DNA of 64,000 nucleotides from Haliscomenobacter hydrossis DSM 1100 (GTDB lineage: Bacteria; Bacteroidota; Bacteroidia; Chitinophagales; Saprospiraceae), in assembly GCF_000212735.1 (NCBI RefSeq), contig NC_015510.1, positions 4,651,001 through 4,715,000 of the forward strand, read 5' to 3'. The notes under the pieces are model-generated. The model was not told the DNA's origin, ran no database searches, and was given only the letters and a program-made list of their open reading frames with translations. The stretch's first letter is position 1. Each line of letters starts with the position of its first letter. A program made the position numbers and the translations under genes. Below, piece by piece: positions 1-9,019 of this stretch.

Positions 1-1079
1 AAAAGATCGATGGCTCGTTCGCGGCCATTTTTTCCCATTTTTTGTAAGACGGCATCGTCTTCCAAGATGGCTTTGCGCAGGCATTCTTCCAGATGCCACA
101 CGTTCCGCGATTCAACCAACCACCCGTTCCAACCGGGACGGATGGCATCACGACAGCCAGGAACATCGGTAGCAATCACCGGACGGCCCATCGCCATTGC
201 TTCCAAAATGGCCCTCGGCATCCCTTCGCGGTAAGAGGGCAGTACCACCACATGTGCCTTGGCAATGAGGGGCCTTACATCTTCAACTTGCCCAAAATAC
301 TGGATGACACCCTCATCAACCCAATGCTGAAAGGTTTCTGCGGGAATCGCTGCGGGGTGATCGGCTTGCTGGGCACCTGCCACCCAAAATTGCACGCCGT
401 TTGTATCTTTGTGCAGCCGGTTTGCAGCAGCGACCAATTCCATTAATCCTTTGTCATAGAGCAATCGGCCCAAAAATAAAAAGACAAAGGGCTGCTGGTT
501 TGGCACGGGGCTGGGCTGAAAATACTCGGTATCTACTCCCGATCCACCAACTACTACTCCTTGGCCATGGTGCAGAATGTTAAAATCCTTTAGTACTCCA
601 TAGTCAGACTGGTTGTGAAACACTACTTTGTCCAGGCCATTAAAAGCAAAATGGTACAGCCGCCGCACCACCCAGTTAAGCCAACTTTTGTGTAAAAAAG
701 AATAACCCAAACCAGTCACTGTAGGAATCACCAAAATACTCAACCATTTGGCCACGATACTGCCAAAAATATTGGGCTTGAGGGTAAACGTGAACACAGC
801 AGCAGGTTTTTCCTTTTTCAGGAGTACGTACAATTCGCGCAACAAAAGAAAATCCTGGATTGGGTTGGTATGGGTAGGTTTGAGGTTCCGCAGGGGAATC
901 AATTTGCATAGCCCACTGCCACGAATGGAAGGAGCATACTCATCTTCTGGGGCCAATACTACGACCGAATAACCTTGTTCTTTAAGGCTTTCAATCAAAT
1001 TCATCCTGAAATTGTAAACATTCCAACCGGAGTTTGCAATCAGAACCACTTTAGGGATTATGTGCAGAGGCTGCTTCAT
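1..1079 (-). CDS. Glycosyltransferase family 4 (partial, 3' end outside window)
   Basis: Reading the minus strand from an ATG at 1079 gives an uninterrupted frame to the window edge. It starts MKQPLHIIPKVVLIANSGWN and contains the classic GT4 (GT-B fold) C-terminal donor-site block: FLFLGRLLYDKGLMELV, then LPSYREGMPRAILEAMAMG and PVIATDVPGCRD. The EGMPRAILEAMA segment carries the EX7E-type glutamates that bind the nucleotide sugar. These enzymes sit on the inner membrane face and build capsule, O-antigen or exopolysaccharide chains. The sugar and acceptor cannot be told from sequence. The neighbouring GDP-mannose synthesis gene in the same direction, 85 bp upstream, fits a polysaccharide biosynthesis cluster. 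The C-terminus lies beyond base 1. Confidence 0.88.
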   Translation of the reverse strand, partial: MKQPLHIIPKVVLIANSGWNVYNFRMNLIESLKEQGYSVVVLAPEDEYAPSIRGSGLCKLIPLRNLKPTHTNPIQDFLLLRELYVLLKKEKPAAVFTFTLKPNIFGSIVAKWLSILVIPTVTGLGYSFLHKSWLNWVVRRLYHFAFNGLDKVVFHNQSDYGVLKDFNILHHGQGVVVGGSGVDTEYFQPSPVPNQQPFVFLFLGRLLYDKGLMELVAAANRLHKDTNGVQFWVAGAQQADHPAAIPAETFQHWVDEGVIQYFGQVEDVRPLIAKAHVVVLPSYREGMPRAILEAMAMGRPVIATDVPGCRDAIRPGWNGWLVESRNVWHLEECLRKAILEDDAVLQKMGKNGRERAIDL

Positions 1080-1164
1080 TCTCAAGTTTGGTGTATGTCT
1101 TTTCCAGCCCTGAGTACACTCAAGCTGGACAATTTAAAACCTTAAAACCATAAAAATAAGTAAT

Positions 1165-2250
1165 TTAGAGAAAACTTGCCCCGAATTGATTGCCAATCGC
1201 TTCGGTTATTTTTTTGATCTCCTGTTCTTTGGACTTGGGATGAATGAGGAGGATATCGTCTTCATCTACCACAATGTAATCTTCCAAATCAGTGATCACC
1301 ACCAGTTTATCTTTTGGTGCCCGCAACAAACAGTTGTTTACACCGCGCAACAAATGTGGTCCCAAATTTATAACATTATTTTGGGCATCCTGTTCAGCTT
1401 CCGAATGCAATGACGCCCAGGTACCCAAATCCGACCAACCAAAGCTGGAGGGAATCGTAAACACATTGTCCGCCTTCTCCATAATGGCGTAATCAATAGA
1501 AATACTGAGGGTATTGGGGTACACCCGATCAATGTAGGCTTGCTCCGTAGAAGTGTTGTAATGCTCAGGTTCGGCGTCCAGTACATCCAGGATTTCTTTG
1601 GCGTGGCGGGCAAAAGCGGCCAAAAGATGCTCCACTTTCCAGATGAAAATTCCTGCATTCCAAAGGTAATCACCGCTGGCCAAAAAGGCTTGGGCTTGCT
1701 CCAGAGGAGGTTTTTCGGTAAAACGAATCACCTGGTGTACTTCTCCCTCAATTGGCGCTTTTTGGTAATTGATGTAGCCGTAACCCGTATCAGGCCGGGT
1801 AGGCTGAATGCCCAGTGTAAGCAGTGCATCGTGCTGATTGGTAAAATCCAGGGCAGTATTCAAGGCTTCAATGAAGCGGGCTTCATTGAGGATGATGTGG
1901 TCGGATGGCGCAATCACCAAATTGGCCTCAGCGTTTAGCGCTTTTAATTTAAGGGCCGTATAGGCTACACAGGGGGCGGTATTGTTGCGTGAAGGCTCGC
2001 AGAGGATTTGGTTGTCGCTCAATTCGGGCAAGTGTTCCTTGACCAACTCGCGGTAAATGCCATTGGTGACCACAAATATATTTTCAGCAGGGCAAAGTGC
2101 TAAAAAGCGCTCGAAAGTCATCCGCAGCAGCGATTTTCCAATTCCCAGGATGTCCAAAAATTGTTTTGGGGTGGCGGTGCGACTGGCTGGCCAAAATCTT
2201 GAGCCAACCCCTCCGGCCATAATGGCTACGTAATTGTTGTTGTTGGGCAT
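1165..2250 (-). CDS. manC: Mannose-1-phosphate guanylyltransferase
   Basis: 361 residues, the size of short-form ManC/GMP enzymes without the phosphomannose isomerase domain. It joins GTP and mannose-1-phosphate to give GDP-mannose, the donor for mannose-, fucose- or rhamnose-containing glycans. The N-terminal nucleotide-binding signature is clear (YVAIMAGGVGSRFWPASR at about residues 7-24, followed by TPKQFLDILG). Other conserved blocks are VIAPSDHII, RPDTGYGYINY, FTEKP, YLWNAGIFIWK and SIDYAIMEK with FGWSDLGTW. The enzyme is cytoplasmic. It precedes the glycosyltransferase at 1-1079 on the same strand, so the two may be co-transcribed. Confidence 0.93.
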   Translation of the reverse strand: MPNNNNYVAIMAGGVGSRFWPASRTATPKQFLDILGIGKSLLRMTFERFLALCPAENIFVVTNGIYRELVKEHLPELSDNQILCEPSRNNTAPCVAYTALKLKALNAEANLVIAPSDHIILNEARFIEALNTALDFTNQHDALLTLGIQPTRPDTGYGYINYQKAPIEGEVHQVIRFTEKPPLEQAQAFLASGDYLWNAGIFIWKVEHLLAAFARHAKEILDVLDAEPEHYNTSTEQAYIDRVYPNTLSISIDYAIMEKADNVFTIPSSFGWSDLGTWASLHSEAEQDAQNNVINLGPHLLRGVNNCLLRAPKDKLVVITDLEDYIVVDEDDILLIHPKSKEQEIKKITEAIGNQFGASFL

Positions 2251-2321
2251 TTGTTTTCGTGGATTTGAGCGCTTGTTTTAGATGGCAAAATAACGGAGAA
2301 AAACAACACAATAGTGTAATG

Positions 2322-4265
2322 CTAATTTTTTGGGGTCAAAAAAAGCCGCAATTCTTCCAGCCGATCCGTATTGAGCAAATCTACTCCGGCCTGTCGGAGC
2401 GTTTCCCATACTTTTTCGTTTTCTGGCGAAGCCCATAGGCGCAGCTTTTTACCTTCGGCGTGTACCCGTTTGACCAAATCGTTCAGCTTTTGTTTTTCAT
2501 CGGCGGGCATCTCGCCACTGCCCAACCATTTGAACTGATTGCGGTAATTGTCGCTGATGATGGGCATCAGGGCTGGCGCGATCTTTTTCCCCAAATCGCT
2601 GGGGCGGCCATCCAGTGTTGCATACCGTTTGGGCTGTTTGCTGAGCTTTTCAATGGGACGATTGCCCGAAAGTACAATTTGCACTGGAGCCGTACTGCAT
2701 TTTTTGTCGGTACAATTCTGGAGGATATCTGCATAGCGTTGCAACACTTTTTCCATGGCCAGATAGGTGCTGTCAGCTGCCGTTTTGAGGTCGATGAACA
2801 AATAAAAGGGATCAGTAAAACCAGCGTATACTTTCCCGCCTGTTCGCTGGATGTGTGTACGCAAGGGGCGCAGGTACAATTGCTCCAGGGTACGGGCCGG
2901 ATCGCGGTAGAACGGCTTATGGTGCGCCACGTACAATGAATCACCCATTAGGTAAACATCGGCTTCCACACTCGTAAAACCCTGTGCGAGGGCATCAAGC
3001 AGAGGCCGATTGTGCTCATAATCGTTGTGCGCGTGGGCATTGCGGAGGGGCGAAACGGCTGCCAGGGCTGGCAAGTGAAAGGGGGCTACGGGCTGCGTCC
3101 AGGCTACTTCAAAATCGCCGGGAAAATAAGGATTGAATTTGTCCTTATTCGAACTGATTTTGGCGCGAACAAACCATTCATCTCCCCGTAAAGTATAGCT
3201 CACAGAAGCGGGATCATTTCCCTTGATGTTGATTTCTTTGAGCACCTCGCTTTGGGTTTTTCCTTTGAGTACGCCGATGAACTGAACCTTGTACTCGATG
3301 CCTGGCTGGGTTTTGACGCGAAAAGCAATGGCCTGGCTGGATTGCGTCAAATCTTCAATTTCCACTCCCGTAGTGGCATAAAACTGCCCGGCTTCCATGG
3401 CTTCTACAATCGCCCCGCCATGCAACGAATCAGTACGCACCATCACCCAACCCCGCCCGGTGTTCGCATATTTGAGCCCAAAAAAGAGGTAGTTATGGCT
3501 ATCGTCGGTAGCCAGGCCGTACATCAGGGGTTGCCCGATTTGGATGTAATGCAAGTTGATCTGGTCCCACATGGTTTCCAGGTTCACATGGCTGCTGTCG
3601 CCGTAATTGAACACGTCGGGGTGACCGTTGAACACTTCAAAAAAGCGTTCATTTTTGAGCCCCTGCATGTCCTGGGTATTGATGGCAAAGTGAAAATTGG
3701 GGTGATTGATGTGTGGAAACATCGGTTGCCCCGTGATGCGGCGCTGCGCCAATACCGCATCGATGTTGCTTTGCATCACCTCGGTCACGCTGTTCCCACG
3801 TTGTACGGGGATAAAACCTCTGATGTTGGTGGCGTTCAGGTGAATGGGTTTGCCCGCATAGCTGGCCGATATTTCTTCGCTGGGCAAAATGAGGAAACGC
3901 CCAGGCTCCTGAAACAGGGGTACGTATTCTTTGAAGGTTTTGAGCCGCACGCCAAGTGAGTCTCCCCCTCGTTTTTCATAGACGACCCACTCCGGGCCAT
4001 ACTGGTGCAGGTAACGCTCGAAAGCGCGGCGGCGTTCGGGAGCTTTGGGTATCCAGCGCCATTTTTCACCTTCTTGTAGCGTGTTGTGGTCTGAAAGGCC
4101 CACAAAATGATAACCAGAGGCCTTGTACCAGGACATGATCATTTCGGGGTAATCGTCGCCGTCGCTCCACAGGGAGTGGGTGTGCAGGTTGCCTTTGTAC
4201 CATTGTTGGGCACACAAGGGGCTGGCGATCCAGAGGAGGGTGCAGAGCAGCAGCAGGTTTTTCAT
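2322..4265 (-). CDS. Secreted PHP-domain / GDPD-like phosphodiesterase fusion
   Basis: The ATG at 4265 is chosen because it begins a clean signal peptide (MKNLLLLCTLLWIASPLCAQ); an upstream in-frame start at 4328 only adds a non-signal-like leader. The mature protein begins with a PHP-type metallophosphoesterase signature (NLHTHSLWSDGDDYPE at about residues 26-41, then SDHN). From about residue 408 there is a second domain with NAHAHNDYEHNRPLLDAL and VEADVYL followed by AHH, which matches the PI-PLC-like/GDPD TIM-barrel family. The fold would hydrolyse phosphodiesters in the periplasm or outside the cell. Known family members with only one of the two halves are common. The substrate is unknown. 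The protein ends by GVDLLNTDRLEEL, a typical GDPD terminus. Confidence 0.8.
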   Translation of the reverse strand: MKNLLLLCTLLWIASPLCAQQWYKGNLHTHSLWSDGDDYPEMIMSWYKASGYHFVGLSDHNTLQEGEKWRWIPKAPERRRAFERYLHQYGPEWVVYEKRGGDSLGVRLKTFKEYVPLFQEPGRFLILPSEEISASYAGKPIHLNATNIRGFIPVQRGNSVTEVMQSNIDAVLAQRRITGQPMFPHINHPNFHFAINTQDMQGLKNERFFEVFNGHPDVFNYGDSSHVNLETMWDQINLHYIQIGQPLMYGLATDDSHNYLFFGLKYANTGRGWVMVRTDSLHGGAIVEAMEAGQFYATTGVEIEDLTQSSQAIAFRVKTQPGIEYKVQFIGVLKGKTQSEVLKEINIKGNDPASVSYTLRGDEWFVRAKISSNKDKFNPYFPGDFEVAWTQPVAPFHLPALAAVSPLRNAHAHNDYEHNRPLLDALAQGFTSVEADVYLMGDSLYVAHHKPFYRDPARTLEQLYLRPLRTHIQRTGGKVYAGFTDPFYLFIDLKTAADSTYLAMEKVLQRYADILQNCTDKKCSTAPVQIVLSGNRPIEKLSKQPKRYATLDGRPSDLGKKIAPALMPIISDNYRNQFKWLGSGEMPADEKQKLNDLVKRVHAEGKKLRLWASPENEKVWETLRQAGVDLLNTDRLEELRLFLTPKN

Positions 4266-4429
4266 GACCGCGGTTTTATTTTTTAGGACATATGCTGAGA
4301 CATGATAGCCAGGCCTATATTGGCGCATAACGTTGTTTTGTTTGACTGTTTACGATGCACCAATTTAGGTATAAATGCGAAAACTTCGTTTTTATCTCCC
4401 AGGATCAATTTCAACTGAATAGACTTGTT

Positions 4430-4437
4430 TATGTTTG
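4430..4437 (+). promoter_or_regulatory. Possible -7 box (TAnnTTTG) for kynureninase
   Basis: TATGTTTG fits the Bacteroidota -7 consensus TAnnTTTG and lies 18 bp before the kynureninase ATG at 4456. No convincing TTTG -33 element is visible at the right distance, so this is tentative. Confidence 0.35.
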
Positions 4438-4455
4438 TTCCATAAACCAAACCAA

Positions 4456-5754
4456 ATGACCTTTCAACCCACCCTCGATTTCGCCCGTCAAATGGACGCC
4501 CAGGACTCCCTGCGTAGTTTCCGCGATCAATACCTGTTTCCTCAGCATCAGGGGCGCAAGTGTTTGTATTTTTGTGGCAACTCACTGGGACTCCAACCCA
4601 AAAAAGCGGGTGAATTTATTAAAAAAGAACTCCAACACTGGCAAGAACTGGGGGTGGAAGGCCATTTTGAGGGGGAATTGCCCTGGACACAATACCACAA
4701 ATCCCTGGCGCCTGCATCCGCCCACATTGTCGGTGCTCAAGCCGACGAAGTCATCATCATGAATACCCTCACCGTCAATTTACATTTGATGATGGTGAGT
4801 TTTTACCGACCGAATGCTGAGCGCTTCAAAATCATCATGGAGGCGGGGGCTTTCCCTTCCGACCAATACGCCGTAGAAAGCCAGGTGCGCTGGCACGGCT
4901 ACGATCCCGCTGAAGCCATCGTTGAAGTAGCCCCTCGTCCAGGAGAGGCATTGCTACACACCGAAGACATCCTCGCGGCCATTGAGCAACATGGTGCACA
5001 AACCACATTGGTGCTGTTTGCTGGTTTGAATTATTACACCGGGCAAGTGTACGATATGCCTGCGATTACTGCGGCAGGCCATCGGGTAGGGGCGTATGTA
5101 GGTTTTGATTTGGCGCATGCTGCGGGTAATGTTCCCCTGCATTTGCACGATTGGGGCGTCGATTTTGCTGTGTGGTGTACTTACAAGTACATCAACTCTG
5201 GTCCCGGTGCGCCCAGTGGTGCTTTTGTACACGCCAAACACGGGAATAAGCCCCAAACCCCCCGGTTTGCTGGCTGGTGGGGGCACAATGAAGAACGGCG
5301 CTTTTTGATGGAAAAAGGCTTTGACCCCATTCCCGGAGCAGCGGGCTGGCAGTTGAGCAACGCGCCCATTCTGGCGTATGCGCCGATGCGCGCGAGTCAC
5401 GACCTGTTCTTGGAAGCAGGTATGCCAGCGCTGCGGGCCAAAAGTGAAAAGCTCACGGCCTATCTTGAATTCTTGATTGATTCCCTAAATATCGATGAGC
5501 CCCGTTTTGACATCATTACCCCCCGCGATCCGGCACAACGGGGGGCGCAGCTTTCCTTCCTGACTGGCCCTACAGGCAAACAATTGTTTGATTACCTGAC
5601 CCAAAATGGCGTCATCTGTGATTGGCGCGAACACAATTTGCCGGGTGAAAAAGGGGAGAAAGCCGGGGTGATTCGGATTGCTCCGACCCCGATGTACAAT
5701 TCCTTTGAAGATGTATGGCGTTTTGCAGACTTGCTGACAAAGGCACAGTTGTAG
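4456..5754 (+). CDS. kynU: Kynureninase
   Basis: 432 residues from the ATG at 4456 (an in-frame TTG at 4435 is less likely). Kynureninase is a PLP enzyme that cleaves kynurenine or 3-hydroxykynurenine to anthranilates and alanine in tryptophan degradation and in NAD synthesis from tryptophan. Visible family blocks are FCGNSLGLQPKK near the N-terminus, NTLTVNLHLMMVSFYRP, GFDLAHAAGN (the PLP-ring aspartate) and WCTYKYINSGPGAPSG, whose lysine near residue 243 is the expected Schiff-base residue. FAGWWGH and the C-terminal IRIAPTPMYNSFEDV follow. The gene stands alone here, with divergent and unrelated neighbours, so it is probably monocistronic. Confidence 0.96.
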   Translation: MTFQPTLDFARQMDAQDSLRSFRDQYLFPQHQGRKCLYFCGNSLGLQPKKAGEFIKKELQHWQELGVEGHFEGELPWTQYHKSLAPASAHIVGAQADEVIIMNTLTVNLHLMMVSFYRPNAERFKIIMEAGAFPSDQYAVESQVRWHGYDPAEAIVEVAPRPGEALLHTEDILAAIEQHGAQTTLVLFAGLNYYTGQVYDMPAITAAGHRVGAYVGFDLAHAAGNVPLHLHDWGVDFAVWCTYKYINSGPGAPSGAFVHAKHGNKPQTPRFAGWWGHNEERRFLMEKGFDPIPGAAGWQLSNAPILAYAPMRASHDLFLEAGMPALRAKSEKLTAYLEFLIDSLNIDEPRFDIITPRDPAQRGAQLSFLTGPTGKQLFDYLTQNGVICDWREHNLPGEKGEKAGVIRIAPTPMYNSFEDVWRFADLLTKAQL

Positions 5755-5815
5755 AAAAAATGTAGATATTTAGACTATTGCATTAATTTAGTGGGTACAC
5801 CTAATCCTCTTGACC

Positions 5816-6559
5816 ATGAAAAAATGCGTACCCCTACTAATTTTTTTGGCATTGGTGTGCCAGATTAATGCCCAAACGGACACCGTTGAATACAAAAAAT
5901 GGCTCGTGAGCGGTACCTTCGGCTTAGATGTTGCCTTGCAGACGGGTAACTTACAATCCACCTCGATTGGCAGCGATCTCAGCCCAGTTTTTAAAACGAA
6001 ACAACTACAAATCAGCCCCCAGTTTCAATATGCGTATTCGAGGGTGAACAAAAATGTCCTCCAGGACGACATTTTTTCCAAACTTTCGATCGATTTGTTT
6101 TACCGCAAAAAATTCTACCCCAATTTTAGTACGCGTTACGAAGCAACCACCTTACGGGCCATCAAAACGCGCTACAGCCTGGGACCCGGGATTGCCTGGA
6201 GAGTAGCAAAAACGAAAAAAATTGATTTGGTGTTCTTGAATTCGGTTTTTTACCACAAAACCATTTTTAGCCTGAACCGCGAGCGGAGCTTTGACCGCTT
6301 TTTTTATGTACTCAGTACACAAGGCAGTTACAAAGCTTTTGAGGATAAATTGATCCTGACCCATGATATTCAATACGTTCCCTGGTTCAGAAAAGATAGG
6401 TTTGATCAAATCTTGCGCTGCATGGCCACAGCGGCCTTGCCACTGTCGGAGCAATTTTCGGTCAACATCAATGTGGATTACAGCTTCGAAACGATTGTGC
6501 CTCCGACCCGGAACAAAGCAAACTTGAGTACGGCTTTTGGTATTGCGTATTCGTTTTGA
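5816..6559 (+). CDS. DUF481-like outer-membrane beta-barrel protein
   Basis: 247 residues. The ATG at 5816 starts a signal peptide (MKKCVPLLIFLALVCQINAQ), whereas the TTG at 5810 adds only two residues. The mature chain is built of alternating hydrophobic/aromatic stretches (for example LQISPQFQYAYSRVN, KLSIDLFYRKKFYPNFSTRYEA, LSTAFGIAYSF) and ends in an aromatic residue, the usual outer-membrane barrel terminus. The pattern resembles DUF481 (YdiY-like) salt-induced outer-membrane proteins. Assignment is by overall pattern rather than a catalytic motif, and function is unknown. It follows kynureninase by about 60 bp but no functional link is evident. Confidence 0.6.
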   Translation: MKKCVPLLIFLALVCQINAQTDTVEYKKWLVSGTFGLDVALQTGNLQSTSIGSDLSPVFKTKQLQISPQFQYAYSRVNKNVLQDDIFSKLSIDLFYRKKFYPNFSTRYEATTLRAIKTRYSLGPGIAWRVAKTKKIDLVFLNSVFYHKTIFSLNRERSFDRFFYVLSTQGSYKAFEDKLILTHDIQYVPWFRKDRFDQILRCMATAALPLSEQFSVNINVDYSFETIVPPTRNKANLSTAFGIAYSF

Positions 6560-6570
6560 ACGATTAAAAT

Positions 6571-7197
6571 TCAGGATGGATCGGTAACGGATGCGGGCAA
6601 GATGCCCTCTTCTTCAAGAATATCTTTTAAACAAAATGAAAACTCATCGAATAAGGGAACTGTCTCATGCCAGTGGTAAACCTCTAAATTACGCTGGGAG
6701 CGTGCCAGGATGACTTGCTGGTGGCGAGTCAAAATCCAGGCGACCCCATCTACCCCAAAATCAATTAGTTTACTCGATTTTTCAACAATGTAAGACATAC
6801 TTACATCGGTTGCGGGCTCGGTATTGTAATCAATTGGGTCGATTTTTATATCTACTTCAATGATAAACTTTGGAGGAACATTATTGTAAAGTTCCGACTG
6901 AGGATTGGGTAATTTATCTTTTTCTATGACAACGATATCATTCGCCATATTTTCCTTCGGATGGAGGTGTAGTCCTGCTTCATTAGTGGGAACCCAGTAT
7001 TGCTTTTTGGGTAGAATTGTTTTTAAGTAGAATACAACTGCTTGGATAATAAGTGATTGGTAAATGCTGCTGCCCATTATTTCTTCTTCTGTTTTTAATC
7101 CCAACATGACTTGCCGATAGCCTCGCCGAAAGTATTTGCTTCCTCCGAATTCTTCATGCACCAAACTTACAGGTATCGATTGTGTAATCATTTCCAT
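6571..7197 (-). CDS. Uma2-family (DUF820) putative restriction-like endonuclease
   Basis: 208 residues. The order of motifs fits the Uma2/DUF820 PD-(D/E)XK fold: a central MANDIVVIEKD (the D of the nuclease core) and then PPKFIIEVDIKID, the E-x-D/K strand, followed by a helix with YIVEKSSKLIDFGVDGVAWILT. In this family the last segment reads KxxxYxxxGVxxYWxxD. Such proteins are greatly expanded in cyanobacteria and Bacteroidota; their cellular role is unsettled, with transposon or nuclease functions proposed. The gene has its own promoter (7221-7251) and is convergent with the DUF481-like gene, only 11 bp from its stop. Confidence 0.72.
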   Translation of the reverse strand: MEMITQSIPVSLVHEEFGGSKYFRRGYRQVMLGLKTEEEIMGSSIYQSLIIQAVVFYLKTILPKKQYWVPTNEAGLHLHPKENMANDIVVIEKDKLPNPQSELYNNVPPKFIIEVDIKIDPIDYNTEPATDVSMSYIVEKSSKLIDFGVDGVAWILTRHQQVILARSQRNLEVYHWHETVPLFDEFSFCLKDILEEEGILPASVTDPS

Positions 7198-7220
7198 TTA
7201 TGCTATGCGTCTTTTGTACC

Positions 7221-7251
7221 CAAATATAAACCATTATCTTTAACAGGTCAA
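7221..7251 (-). promoter_or_regulatory. Bacteroidota-type promoter of the Uma2 gene
   Basis: On the minus strand TATATTTG (7228-7221) matches the -7 consensus TAnnTTTG. A TTG (7251-7249) lies 20 nt upstream, the expected -33 spacing. The transcript would have a leader of about 15-20 nt before the ATG at 7197. Confidence 0.55.
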
Positions 7252-7296
7252 TCTAACACCATGTTTATCTATCGAAAGAATGAAAACCCATTGACT

Positions 7297-7734
7297 ATGA
7301 ATAGCTTTTTTACTTGCGCTTTGATACTCCTGTTTGGGCTAACGATCACCGCACAAGAAGACGTGGATTTCGCCGCCATCCGCGCCGCCATCCTGAAACA
7401 ACAAGCAGACTGGAACAATGGCGACATCCCGGCCTTCATGGAGGTATATTGGAAGTCTGAAAACCTCCAGTTCATTGGTGCCAATGGTGTCACCAAAGGT
7501 TGGCAACAAACCCTGGACAATTACAAACGCCGCTATCCCGATCGTGACGCCATGGGCCAACTCACTTTTGGTATTGTAAGTATGGAGAAGCTCAGTAAAA
7601 AATCGGTTTTTTTGGTAGGTACCTGGGATCTCAAACGCAAAAACGATGCACCCGGAGGGTATTTCATCCTGATCTGGAAAAAAATAAAGGGCCAGTGGGT
7701 CATCTCCGCCGATCATACTAGCGCCAGAACCTAG
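7297..7734 (+). CDS. Small secreted NTF2-like (SnoaL/DUF4440-type) protein
   Basis: The start at 7297 gives 145 residues beginning with a signal peptide (MNSFFTCALILLFGLTITAQ); starts further upstream run through the divergent promoter region. The mature part has the DUF4440 pattern: an N-terminal helix ending in KQQADWNNGDIPAFMEVYW, then GWQQTLDNYKRRYPD, and beta strands ending in GYFILIWKKIKGQWVISADHTS. These cone-shaped folds bind small ligands or act as small enzymes; the role here is not known. Its stop codon lies inside the left arm of the long inverted repeat at 7731-7896. Confidence 0.72.
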   Translation: MNSFFTCALILLFGLTITAQEDVDFAAIRAAILKQQADWNNGDIPAFMEVYWKSENLQFIGANGVTKGWQQTLDNYKRRYPDRDAMGQLTFGIVSMEKLSKKSVFLVGTWDLKRKNDAPGGYFILIWKKIKGQWVISADHTSART

Positions 7735-7896
7735 TGGCAAGGGCATTAAATAATGCACACCTCTCGATGGCTAGTTTTTAGCTAAGCGTCGTTGCTCATC
7801 AGTCACGTAGCTTTGGCTATGCTCCTTATTCGCGCCTAGCCTAGCTAAAAACTAGCTCGCCCATAAGTATTCATTACTTAATGCCCTTGCCGCTAG
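7731..7896. repeat. Nested inverted-repeat element overlapping a stop codon
   Basis: Outer arms 7731-7755 and 7872-7896 are inverted copies of each other over 25 nt with two mismatches (CTAG-GGCAAGGGCATTAA core). Inner arms 7770-7784 and 7842-7856 (GCTAGTTTTTAGCTA and its complement) match perfectly over 15 nt. The central 57 nt are unique. The left arm supplies the last codons and the TAG of the preceding gene. The remaining intergenic bases to 8086 are AT-rich with nothing else obvious. The whole could be a REP/MITE-like unit or a strong bidirectional RNA hairpin. Confidence 0.8.
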
Positions 7897-8086
7897 CCTT
7901 TAAAAGTTATTGAATTATTTTATGTTTGGGGTTTTGCCAATGAAAATAGGTGAATTGTTGTTGTAAAAAGTACAAAATTCGCCGCTAAGCATATATGGAA
8001 GTTGGTTTGTTCTGAATTGAGGACATTTGTAATGCGCTAAATTTCCTTTATTTTTCAGGATTTAACTTCAAAATGTACAGTAGCTC

Positions 8087-9019
8087 ATGGTTAAACTCAG
8101 CAAACTAGTCTTGATTGTACTAGCCTTTCTTCCTTGTTTGGCCGTAAATGGTCAACAAATAACCCCCACAAAGGAGCAAATCATTGCCCTTACTCCCGAG
8201 TGGAAAGGGGAACGGCTGCCGGATGGTCGGCCCAAAACGAATGACAAATTCATCGAGCGCCTCAAAAAAGTCTCACTCGAAGAGGCCTGGGGTTACTTGC
8301 GCAACAAAGGGTACCACAATCAATTTGAAGGGGACTGGATGATGTTGCGCGCTGAACAAGTCATGGTGGGCCGAGCAGTCACCGCCCAATACATGCCCTT
8401 GCGCCCGGAATGGGACAAAATCATTAAAGCCGCCGGGGAAAAAGAAGGCCGCATCGGAGGCACCAACTCCTGGCCCATCGACGTGTTAAAAACGGGCGAT
8501 GTTTATGTAGCCGATGGTTACGGCAAAATTGTAGATGGTACCCTCATCGGCGACAACCTGGGGAACTCCATTTATGCCAAGTCAAAAAATGGGGTCATTT
8601 TCTATGGTTCGGTACGCGACATCGAAGGCCTGGAAGCCATTCAGGGATTCAATGCCTGGATCAAAGGCGCTGATCCCTCTTACATCCAACAAATGATGCT
8701 GGCTTCGATCAACAATCCCATTCGCATCGGACGCGCTACCGTACTCCCCGGAGACGTGGTTTTGGCCAAAAAAGGGGGAATCGTCTTTATTCCACCACAT
8801 CTATTGGATGATTTGGTGTTAAATTCGGAGTTTGTGGCCCTGCGCGATGCCTTTGGCCACCAGCGCCTGCGCGAAGGCAAATTCACCCCTGGCCAAATTG
8901 ACCGCCAGTGGACCGACGACATCAAAAAAGACTTTCTCAGCTGGCTGGACGCCCACCCCGAAAAACTCCCAATGACCCGCGCCGAACTAGACGCCTACAT
9001 GAAAGAACGCACCTGGTAA
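8087..9019 (+). CDS. Exported RraA-family protein
   Basis: 310 residues with an N-terminal signal peptide (MVKLSKLVLIVLAFLPCLAVNGQQ). The RraA/HMG-aldolase-like core is seen in the middle: GRAVTAQYMPL, TGDVYVADGYGKIVDGTLIGDNLGNSIY, GVIFYGSVRDIEGL and LPGDVVLAKKGGIVFIPPHLLDDLV. The GDNLGN segment and the (G)SVRD arginine-aspartate form the substrate/metal pocket in aldolase and decarboxylase members; RNase-E-inhibitor members share the fold. An exported copy next to a dehydratase-type enolase-superfamily enzyme argues for sugar-acid or keto-acid catabolism rather than RNase regulation; that is inference. It heads a probable three-gene operon to 11759. Confidence 0.8.
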   Translation: MVKLSKLVLIVLAFLPCLAVNGQQITPTKEQIIALTPEWKGERLPDGRPKTNDKFIERLKKVSLEEAWGYLRNKGYHNQFEGDWMMLRAEQVMVGRAVTAQYMPLRPEWDKIIKAAGEKEGRIGGTNSWPIDVLKTGDVYVADGYGKIVDGTLIGDNLGNSIYAKSKNGVIFYGSVRDIEGLEAIQGFNAWIKGADPSYIQQMMLASINNPIRIGRATVLPGDVVLAKKGGIVFIPPHLLDDLVLNSEFVALRDAFGHQRLREGKFTPGQIDRQWTDDIKKDFLSWLDAHPEKLPMTRAELDAYMKERTW

